This document shows positions 37,591 through 43,768 of a DNA stretch of 43,768 nt, one piece after another. How positions within the stretch are numbered: position 1 is the stretch's first letter; the number at the start of each line of letters is the position of its first letter. A program made the position numbers and the translations under genes. The notes beneath the pieces were generated by a model that was given only the letters and a program-made list of their open reading frames with translations, made no database searches and was not told the origin of the DNA. The stretch spans positions 1-43,768 of IMG/VR virus record IMGVR_UViG_3300049629_000734. One strand, written 5' to 3'. Origin of the DNA: a virus.

Positions 37591-38952
37591 ATGGAAGATA
37601 CAAGTTCATATTTTAATTGGAAACTTAGAGAGTTTTTGATTGAGTCACAGGATGATACTAAGTTTTATAATATGACTCCTTATGTGAGTGCTGTTCAATA
37701 TTATGAAGACTTGTTTTCGCCATCTATTTTTCTTACAGTATTACTTGTAGACACTGATGGTAAGTTATCTTCGTTGATTGATGGAAGAACATCAGGACAA
37801 AATGGACTTAAAGGTGGAGAGAGAGTTAGATTAATTATAGATCAAACTGCTACAGGGGAATCTATTTCTTTAAAGGAAGATAGTAATAAGACTAACTATT
37901 ACATTTACAAAATCTATGCTTCAACTACAGAGTATACAAGAGAAGCATTTATTGTAGAGTTATGTCCTGCTGAAGTTTTTCAGAATGAAACTTCAAGAGT
38001 GGTTAGAAAGTATAAAGGTAATATTGGCAATAGTGTAAATCAAATTTTAAAAGATGTATTAAAAACTAATAATTATGATCAAAATAACATAGAACAAACT
38101 CAAAATGATTATGTCTTTTATGGAAATACAAAAAGACCTTTTACTGTTGTAACTTGGTTGTGTCCTAAATCTATACCAGGAAAAAATAAGTCCAGTCCAA
38201 CTGAAGGGACTGCAGGATTTCTTTTTTATCAAAATAAAAATGGATTTAATTTTAAAAGTTTAGATTCTTTAATCAGTGGATATGTGTTGGGGACAACAAA
38301 TACAAAACCATATGTGACATACAGATACAATCCAGTTGGAAATCCTGCAAGTTATGATTCTAATTTTTTAATTCAGAACACTCCAACTTTTGAAAAGAAC
38401 GTAAATATTATGGAAAACTTGAGGATAGGAATGTATGCAAGTAAAAGTTACTTCTTTGATATTAATTCAAGAAAATTTTATGAATATGATTACTCTTTAA
38501 ACAGTAGTTATGATTTGATGGAGCATACATCAGGGTCAAATAAAAAACCTCAAGTTCCTTTAGACCTCGATAAAAATCCATCAAGAGTTATGGTAAGAAC
38601 TTTAGATAATTTTAATGCAGACCCAGCAATACTTGAAGATTCTAATACTGCTGCAATAAATAATCCTAATGAAGATAAAACTACTTTATATCAGGCAGCT
38701 TCATTGGCAAGATACAATCTTGCATTTTCTCAAAAGTTAAATATAACAATCCCCTTAAATTTAAAATTGACTGTTGGTGATTTAATTAAGTTAGAATTTC
38801 CAGAAATTAAAGTTGGAACTGATAAAGTTAGAGATGATAATAAATCTGGATTCTATTTGATTAAAGAATTATCCCATGTATTTTCGCAAAATAAAGGATA
38901 CACTGGACTTAAGTTAATTAGGGATTCTTATGGAGTCAAACAAAATGTCTAA
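37591..38952 (+). CDS. Baseplate hub protein gp27-like
   Basis: 453 residues (T4 gp27: 391). The N-terminal tube-like domain (MTPYVSAVQYYEDLFSPSIF, IDGRTSGQNGLKGGERVRLI) and the C-terminal barrel (LTVGDLIKLEFPEIKVG, FYLIKELSHVFSQNKGYTGL) match the order of gp27 in T4 and VgrG-type hubs. It should form the trimeric hub that carries the gp5-like spike encoded two genes downstream. The stop overlaps the next small gene. Confidence 0.76.
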   Translation: MEDTSSYFNWKLREFLIESQDDTKFYNMTPYVSAVQYYEDLFSPSIFLTVLLVDTDGKLSSLIDGRTSGQNGLKGGERVRLIIDQTATGESISLKEDSNKTNYYIYKIYASTTEYTREAFIVELCPAEVFQNETSRVVRKYKGNIGNSVNQILKDVLKTNNYDQNNIEQTQNDYVFYGNTKRPFTVVTWLCPKSIPGKNKSSPTEGTAGFLFYQNKNGFNFKSLDSLISGYVLGTTNTKPYVTYRYNPVGNPASYDSNFLIQNTPTFEKNVNIMENLRIGMYASKSYFFDINSRKFYEYDYSLNSSYDLMEHTSGSNKKPQVPLDLDKNPSRVMVRTLDNFNADPAILEDSNTAAINNPNEDKTTLYQAASLARYNLAFSQKLNITIPLNLKLTVGDLIKLEFPEIKVGTDKVRDDNKSGFYLIKELSHVFSQNKGYTGLKLIRDSYGVKQNV

Positions 38953-39157
38953 CATCAACGATCATATCCAAAAAGACATAGATGAACTAAGTAATCCTAT
39001 GCTTTCATCTCAAAGACGTAGACACGTAGAAGAAGAGTTAGAGTCTTTGAAGAAGTATCATGTTAATCATCCAGAAGATGATCATGACCCAACTTCTTTG
39101 GAATTATTTTGTGATGAAAATCCAGATGCTTTAGAATGTAAGGTATACGACTTATGA
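38945..39157 (+). CDS. Small acidic hypothetical protein between hub and spike genes
   Basis: 70 residues from ATG 38945, which has GGAG at 38932-38935; ATG 38930 is in frame but lacks a ribosome site. Helical N-terminal half (LSSQRRRHVEEELESLKKYH) and an acidic His/Asp/Cys C terminus (HPEDDHDPTSLELFCDENPD). No family recognised. ATGA overlap with the spike gene. A chaperone or accessory role in hub assembly is possible. Confidence 0.65.
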   Translation: MSNINDHIQKDIDELSNPMLSSQRRRHVEEELESLKKYHVNHPEDDHDPTSLELFCDENPDALECKVYDL

Positions 39158-41190
39158 TGCTTGAGCAATCCCTAATTAGTCCCAACTTTTTAGGTAAAGA
39201 ATCCTTTAGATGGTTCATTGGTAAAGTTACAGACTATGGAAAAATTCAAGACTCTAACATTGGTGGAGGATATAAAGCCAAAGTTAGAATTATGGGTTAT
39301 CACCCAGATCTTCAAAGTGTCATACATGATGATGAACTTCCTTGGGCACATGTTCTTGTTCCATTGAATATGGGATGTGGAAATGGTGGAAATACTGGTG
39401 GGACAATTCCCAATGGAGGAGAAACAGTTATAGGTTTTTTTCTGGATGGTGATAATGCTCAACAACCAGTTATCATAGGAGGTTTATTTTCTGGATATGA
39501 TGTAGACCATACAAATACTTTTGAACAAGGAACAGATAAATTTAATACATTTCAAAGAAAAACTTCTGCTTTTAATGAAAATAATGTAAATTCAAAGACT
39601 GGAAGTGCAACAAATCCAAATACTAAAGCCACTAATGTTCCAGATCCAAGTAATCAAGTAGTAACAGAAGATGGGTCAGTAAATACAACAGGATCAGATA
39701 AAACTGATATTGGAGGTAAAGCAGGAACAGTAGTTGTTTCTAATGTTCAAACCTGTGATAGATCAGATAGTACGTTTGGAAAAATAGTAAAAGCACTTAA
39801 ACAATTTTTATTAACAGCACAACAAATTACAAATGGTTTTATCAATCCAGCTTTAAATGCAATAAGTAATATACCAGCACTTGTTGGACAAGTGACAATT
39901 GTATTGACTGATTTGTTTAGTAGATTTATTTTAAGAGCAAAAAATTTAGTCTTAGGTCAAATTTATGCTCAACTGGAACAAATTATAGGTAGATTATTAC
40001 CAAAGGATATTAAACTTTTCAAACAACTCGCCACTGATAAAGTAGTTGATGCTATTCAGTGTGCATTTTTGAAAACAATTAAACAACTTGCAGAATTTTT
40101 TACTGAATTTTTATTGCAACTTGCAGACTCTGCAATTAGTGTTCCTCTTTGTGCAGTAGAAGCATTGGTTGGCAGCACATTATCTTCAGTAACATCGACA
40201 ATTAATGATACAATAGGTCCTGCAATACAAGAATTTACCACAGAAGTTGGTGGTGTTATTGGGTCTATTAATGGATACATTTCTCAAGCATTATCTTATC
40301 TTGATGCAACAGTTAATTTTCTTACTTGTGATAGTGTTGAGTGTAAGGTGGTATATGATTATTCTCTTTCCGTAGGATGGATTCCACCAGAATCTGTATC
40401 AGATTTTCAAAATGCTTTAAATTACCCATCTAATGCTATTGCTAATGCATCTCAGTCTGCCACTAATTTAATAAATGGACTTGGTGGTGATGCAGCAACA
40501 ATTCCTCCAGAATTGTCTGGTTCAATTCCATTAGATTGTAACATAGCAGCACTTGATTGTGGTCCACCAGAAATAATCTTCTTTGGTGGAGGTGGTTCTG
40601 AAGCTGCTGGAGAAGCAATTATTGATTCATTCAATCAACTTATTGGCGTTAACATCATCAATCCAGGTTCTGGATATTCCCAAGCACCATATGTTTCCAT
40701 TCAAGATGCTTGTAATAATGGATTAGGTGCTCAAGCAACTGCAACAGTTGGATCTGGTGGAACAATAACTCAAGTAATAGTTACTAATCCTGGTTCAGGA
40801 TACTTAGGACCAATAAAGACAGATAAAGATCCTTGTGATGTAAATCCAGTCACATCATCTGGGTCTGAAGTTGTTGGATCTATTGTTGGGGTTGCTATTA
40901 TTAGAAATGGAATTGGATATAAACCAACAGATGTAATCACAAACATTACTTGTAGTAGTGATGTTGAGATTTATCCAGTAGTAGATGATAGAGGAAGAAT
41001 TATAGATGTTAATATTGTAAATCCAGGTACTGCAATTAGGGTTCTTCCAGAACTTTCAATAAATACTGAGAGTGGTGAAGGGGCAATCTTGAAACCAATA
41101 TTATCATTCAAACCAATTGAACCTGTGACTTCAGAAACTAATAGAGAAAAGGTTCAAAGAGTAATCCTTTGTGCAGAAAATCATGGCTGA
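39154..41190 (+). CDS. 5: gp5-like baseplate spike protein lacking lysozyme domain
   Basis: 678 residues. The N terminus (about 14-125) is the gp5/VgrG OB domain: FRWFIGKVTDYGKIQDSN, KAKVRIMGYHPD, PWAHVLVPLNMG, GETVIGFFLDGD and QPVIIGGLFSG. T4 gp5 continues with a lysozyme domain; here there is no GH24 motif, but a long helical region with hydrophobic stretches (about 200-420). The C terminus has four NPGxGY-like beta repeats (Asn503, Asn545, Asn585, Asn623) of about 40 residues. The needle itself is probably the next gene. Confidence 0.8.
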   Translation: MMLEQSLISPNFLGKESFRWFIGKVTDYGKIQDSNIGGGYKAKVRIMGYHPDLQSVIHDDELPWAHVLVPLNMGCGNGGNTGGTIPNGGETVIGFFLDGDNAQQPVIIGGLFSGYDVDHTNTFEQGTDKFNTFQRKTSAFNENNVNSKTGSATNPNTKATNVPDPSNQVVTEDGSVNTTGSDKTDIGGKAGTVVVSNVQTCDRSDSTFGKIVKALKQFLLTAQQITNGFINPALNAISNIPALVGQVTIVLTDLFSRFILRAKNLVLGQIYAQLEQIIGRLLPKDIKLFKQLATDKVVDAIQCAFLKTIKQLAEFFTEFLLQLADSAISVPLCAVEALVGSTLSSVTSTINDTIGPAIQEFTTEVGGVIGSINGYISQALSYLDATVNFLTCDSVECKVVYDYSLSVGWIPPESVSDFQNALNYPSNAIANASQSATNLINGLGGDAATIPPELSGSIPLDCNIAALDCGPPEIIFFGGGGSEAAGEAIIDSFNQLIGVNIINPGSGYSQAPYVSIQDACNNGLGAQATATVGSGGTITQVIVTNPGSGYLGPIKTDKDPCDVNPVTSSGSEVVGSIVGVAIIRNGIGYKPTDVITNITCSSDVEIYPVVDDRGRIIDVNIVNPGTAIRVLPELSINTESGEGAILKPILSFKPIEPVTSETNREKVQRVILCAENHG

Positions 41191-41749
41191 TTATCAACAT
41201 CCTTCAGGATATGTAATTAATAATGCTGATTATGGAAGTATTTTTATAGGTGAGGACAAAGGGACTCAAAGAACAAGGCAAATAGAACTTCATTCTGCAT
41301 CTAATGCAGCACTAAAACTTTTTAGTGATGGTGGATTTCAAATACAAAGTCAAAAAAGTGGGACTTCTGGTTCAAATAAGGAAGATTCTATTGTCAGTAG
41401 ATCTGATGATGGATTGTTTATTAATGCTGATAGCAATATTCACATATCTGCTGGTCCTACAGGAGCTATAACACTTGCTGCAAGAGAAATAAGGTTTGAA
41501 TCAACTGCACATGATGAAACTTTTGTCATTAGAGCAACTAAAAATTTACAATTGCAAGCAGATAATATAAAAATTGATGGTGGAACTGTTGCAATTGGTG
41601 CAAAAGTTAAAATGTTACTTCGTTCTCCTGGACCAATCTATATAAATTCAAGTGCAGGAGTTTCCATTGTGGAACCAAAGTTATCATTATGCCCTAAAAA
41701 TCTTTTGCAAGTTGTTCAAACTTTAGCTACTAATGTATTTGGATATTAA
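41183..41749 (+). CDS. Spike beta-helix (gp5 C-terminal-like) protein
   Basis: 188 residues from ATG 41183, overlapping the spike gene end. Alternating beta pattern (IELHSASNAALKLFSDGGFQ, LFINADSNIHISAGPTGAITL, NLQLQADNIKIDGG) matches the triple-stranded beta-helix of gp5 C-terminal and VgrG needles. It likely forms the membrane-piercing needle as a separate subunit, split from gp5 relative to T4. Confidence 0.72.
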   Translation: MADYQHPSGYVINNADYGSIFIGEDKGTQRTRQIELHSASNAALKLFSDGGFQIQSQKSGTSGSNKEDSIVSRSDDGLFINADSNIHISAGPTGAITLAAREIRFESTAHDETFVIRATKNLQLQADNIKIDGGTVAIGAKVKMLLRSPGPIYINSSAGVSIVEPKLSLCPKNLLQVVQTLATNVFGY

Positions 41750-41751
41750 AC

Positions 41752-42411
41752 ATGGCAAACATTAATACCATAGAAACTGAATCAATTCAGGTTGGGACAG
41801 CTCTTGCTCCTGCTATTGCTGCTGTAGATATTTGGCCATCTTTAGATCCAACTGTGCCATTTTCACAACAAGTTAATGGTATTAATAATTTTGTAGCACT
41901 GACAAATCAAATTGGTTTGTATAATGGTATAGGACTACAATCTATTACTGGTCTTAGTAATTTGCTTGGATTTAAAACTGGTGTTGGTGGGCAAGCAAAT
42001 GCAGAACCAAAACAAGACAATGCAACTCCTACTGCAAAGCATAGTTCTCCAAATGGCAATCTTCTTGGAAGTTGGAAGTTAAATGGAGTACCTATACAAA
42101 CAGTATCAGACATTAAATTTAAAGTAAATATAAAACCTCTTCAAAATTCTTTAGATAAAGTTTTGAAGTTGCAAGGTATGGAATATGATAGGACTGATTA
42201 TGAAAAGCACGAATATGGATTAATTGCACAACAAGTAGAACAAGTAATTCCAGAACTTGTAGATGAAAATTCAGAAAAAACTAAATTAGTTCATTATCAA
42301 AACTTAACTGCTGTTCTTGTAGAGGCGATTAAAGAACAACAAGAACAGATCAATTCCCTCAAGCAGACAGTTCAGGAACTGTCCACCAAACTTGCAGAGT
42401 GCTGCTCTTGA
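41752..42411 (+). CDS. Virion protein with C-terminal S74 intramolecular chaperone
   Basis: 219 residues. The C-terminal half is an S74 endosialidase-type autocleaving chaperone: SDIKFKVNIKPL with Ser119-Asp120 as the cleavage site, YGLIAQQVEQVIPELV, YQNLTAVLVEAIKEQQEQI, then a coiled coil. Such domains trimerise beta-helical fibres or spikes and are then cut off. The N-terminal part is short (118 residues), so it may trim a small spike tip or fibre. It directly follows the needle protein. Confidence 0.82.
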   Translation: MANINTIETESIQVGTALAPAIAAVDIWPSLDPTVPFSQQVNGINNFVALTNQIGLYNGIGLQSITGLSNLLGFKTGVGGQANAEPKQDNATPTAKHSSPNGNLLGSWKLNGVPIQTVSDIKFKVNIKPLQNSLDKVLKLQGMEYDRTDYEKHEYGLIAQQVEQVIPELVDENSEKTKLVHYQNLTAVLVEAIKEQQEQINSLKQTVQELSTKLAECCS

Positions 42412-42447
42412 TGCTATGATGGATAGGTAAGCAACCCCTGTAATCAA

Positions 42448-42618
42448 ATGCAAATCAACCGTGACCAACTGGATGAACTGAAAGGACTTCAAGAAGATAC
42501 TGCTGCCCATTTCACTGATGGCAATCTTGTAAGTGGTGAAACCTATTGGACTTGCGTTGAAGCATTTGCCCAAGCAAAACTGGCAGAACTTCGTGGTGAG
42601 TTGGTTTATGAGGGTTGA
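42448..42618 (+). CDS. Small hypothetical protein
   Basis: 56 residues. Reading MQINRDQLDELKGLQEDTAA, then FTDGNLVSGETYWTCVEAF and a helix AQAKLAELRGEL. Soluble alpha/beta peptide, no recognised family. Its stop codon is part of the -35 of the tRNA promoter. A TAAG and weak purine stretch precede the ATG. Confidence 0.6.
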   Translation: MQINRDQLDELKGLQEDTAAHFTDGNLVSGETYWTCVEAFAQAKLAELRGELVYEG

Positions 42619-42643
42619 CTTGGTGGTGGCAGTGTGGTATAAT
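42615..42643 (+). promoter_or_regulatory. Sigma70-type promoter of tRNA-Leu
   Basis: TTGACT (42615-42620) and TATAAT (42638-42643), 17-base spacer, 11 of 12 to consensus. Transcription would start near 42650, 40 bases before the tRNA. Confidence 0.88.
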
Positions 42644-42690
42644 ATCAAGGTGTGAAGGAAGTGCTGGAGAGGATTCTTTCTCTCCACTTT

Positions 42691-42774
42691 GGGAGCATGG
42701 CGTAATTGGTAGCCGCACCAGACTTAAAATCTGTTGGTCTTAAGACCGTGGGAGTTCGACCCTCCCTGCTCCTA
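42691..42774 (+). tRNA. tRNA-Leu (anticodon UAA)
   Basis: Class II tRNA. Acceptor GGGAGCA (42691-42697) pairs with TGCTCCT (42767-42773), discriminator A at 42774. Anticodon loop CTTAAAA gives UAA, reading UUA. The long variable arm contains GGTC/GACC; the T arm is GGGAG-TTCGACC-CTCCC. CCA is not encoded. UUA is frequent in this AT-rich DNA, so the tRNA suits phage codon demand. Confidence 0.95.
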
Positions 42775-42813
42775 TTTCAAAATTGACTTTTTATTTCAAA
42801 AATCCCCTCGAAA

Positions 42814-42846
42814 AAACTCCAGGCAAAAATTGCCTGTAGGGTTTTT
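42814..42846 (+). terminator. Bidirectional terminator after tRNA-Leu
   Basis: AGGCAA (42821-42826) pairs with TTGCCT (42830-42835), extended by imperfect pairing; TTTTT follows on the plus strand (42842-42846) and TTTTTT on the minus strand (42811-42816 complement). It serves both the tRNA and the convergent structural gene. Confidence 0.85.
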
Positions 42847-43768
42847 ACAACCATTCATCATTTGCAGGGTCTTGGAAGAAACTTAATAAAGCATTATTGA
42901 CTGCAATAGATTGATTCAGTTGTGCAGTTGATTCATTGTAAGCATAATTCTGTAATTCATATCCAGATTTTCCTGCTTTTAATATATTTACTTTTGTGAT
43001 TAAATTATTTCTTTGTGTTCTTAAAGTTGTAATTTGTGAATTTAGGTTTGAAATAGATGTAGCATAACCAGTACAAGTTCCTGAATCGCAAGATAATCCA
43101 ATACAAGTTCCAATTGGGTCTATGTAGATGCCAATAGACACTGAATCTACATAAGTTTCTGTTCCAAGACCAGCAGTATCTCCTGGAGTACCTACATATA
43201 CAATTGGTGTAGTTATGTAATTTGAACCTGGATTTACAACAGTAATGGATTGAAGTCTTCCATTACTATCAATTGTAGATGTTGCAGTTGCAGTAGTTCC
43301 AAATCCAACAGAGGATAGTGTAACAGTTGGAGTAAATGTATAACCATATCCAGGATTAGTTACTTCAAATCCAGTTACTACGCCAACAGATACATATGCA
43401 GTTGCAGTTGCTGTGGTTCCTATTCCAGGTCCTATTACGGTTGGAGGTTGAATAGAAACTGAAGGTGCTTGAGTGTAACCATATCCTGCATTAGATACAT
43501 TTATTGCAGTTACTATTCCAGGAGCACCAGTGGTTGCAACACCAACAGCAGATTGTATTAGTGGTGAGGCAATAGTTACTGATGGTGCAGAAACATAACC
43601 TTTTCCAGCATTGACTACAGAAATTGATGTAACTCTTCCATTTGATACTAATGCAGTAGCAGATTGGGAATCCGAAGATGCAACACTGACTAATGTTCCA
43701 TTGATAGTTTCAAATGGATTGGGGGAAAGATATGTGTATCCTCTGTATCTTAAGGTATCTTTATAAAC
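42845..43768 (-). CDS. Repeat-containing virion structural protein, 5' end outside window
   Basis: 307 residues visible; the frame stays open to the window edge with no interruption, so the M at 43141 is internal. Four beta repeats carry N(A/P)GxxY...P motifs (Asn codons at 43610, 43490, 43355 and 43232), spaced 40, 45 and 41 residues. The last 80 residues are a coiled coil ([20 protein letters not shown]) and a short acidic end. The repeat is the one found in the gp5-like spike. Likely a fibre or baseplate appendage protein. Confidence 0.8.
   Translation of the reverse strand, partial: VYKDTLRYRGYTYLSPNPFETINGTLVSVASSDSQSATALVSNGRVTSISVVNAGKGYVSAPSVTIASPLIQSAVGVATTGAPGIVTAINVSNAGYGYTQAPSVSIQPPTVIGPGIGTTATATAYVSVGVVTGFEVTNPGYGYTFTPTVTLSSVGFGTTATATSTIDSNGRLQSITVVNPGSNYITTPIVYVGTPGDTAGLGTETYVDSVSIGIYIDPIGTCIGLSCDSGTCTGYATSISNLNSQITTLRTQRNNLITKVNILKAGKSGYELQNYAYNESTAQLNQSIAVNNALLSFFQDPANDEWL

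Noticed and set aside
1-43768. CRISPR arrays, insertion sequences, integrase or attachment sites
   Set aside because: No regularly spaced repeats, transposase-like proteins or terminal inverted repeats were seen on either strand.

Overview
The window is a 43.8 kb piece of a T4-like cyanomyovirus genome; the host is most likely marine Prochlorococcus or Synechococcus. Two gene sets support this. The first is the T4 virion and replication core: gp33, gp59, gp32, gp53, gp48, gp4, gp54, gp26/gp51, gp27-like and gp5-like proteins. The second is the cyanophage set of host-like metabolic genes: psbA, two hli genes, petF, pstS, an SLH-domain porin, speD, thyX and phoH. The DNA is AT-rich, genes usually overlap by 1-14 bases, and T4-type late promoter motifs (TATAAATA) occur beside sigma70-type TTGACA/TATAAT promoters.

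Layout. (1) 1-8027, plus strand: a tightly overlapping surface-glycan cassette with GT31/fringe-like, GT2, GT10 and GT11 fucosyltransferase-like and two GT25 enzymes, an FkbM methyltransferase and an NAD-sugar epimerase. (2) 8028-11821: host-derived metabolism (SLH porin, pstS behind a Pho-box-like element, hli, a 28-residue membrane peptide, ferredoxin, a second hli). (3) 11822-14230: a cell-wall/lysis-like block, with a C39-like peptidase and a GH24 endolysin on the plus strand, convergent to a minus-strand series of small genes that includes a two-TM holin candidate. (4) 14253-15562: psbA with a perfect sigma70 promoter and a hairpin-rich leader. (5) 15563-21847: small phage genes, then a second glycan block (glycosyltransferases, UDP-galactopyranose mutase, two paralogous putative oxygenases, a GT2-methyltransferase fusion) and glutaredoxin. 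(6) 21855-28878: early/middle genes (speD, thyX, phoH, RecB-like nuclease, gp33, gp59, gp32). (7) 28840-32136, minus strand: gp53, gp48, an unassigned gene, gp4. (8) 32168-42411, plus strand: tail-hub assembly. (9) 42448-43768: a small gene, tRNA-Leu(UAA) with its own promoter, and a truncated repeat-rich structural gene on the minus strand.

The strongest new-looking signal is at the gp26/gp51 junction. Gene 51 has no convincing start of its own. It is open in the -1 frame across a perfect T TTT TTC slippery heptamer at the last codons of gene 26, with a GGAGGG Shine-Dalgarno-like element 9-10 bases upstream, the arrangement used by dnaX. The next two genes are large tape-measure-like proteins carrying a lambda-R-like muramidase domain and an M23 peptidase domain, while the gp5-like spike lacks the T4 lysozyme domain. 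Gene 26/51 therefore sits where the frameshifted tail-assembly chaperones of other tailed phages sit.

Regulatory sequence is unusually readable. I found sigma70 promoters with 17-base spacers before psbA, hli, gp32, one oxygenase gene and the tRNA; a three-repeat Pho-box-like element before pstS; 5'-terminal hairpins sharing a 10-mer in the porin and psbA leaders; and strong terminators after porin, pstS, the second hli, psbA, a small gene at 23.9 kb, gp32 and the tRNA. No CRISPR, insertion sequence, integrase or rRNA was seen, and no gene-free stretch exceeds about 180 bases.
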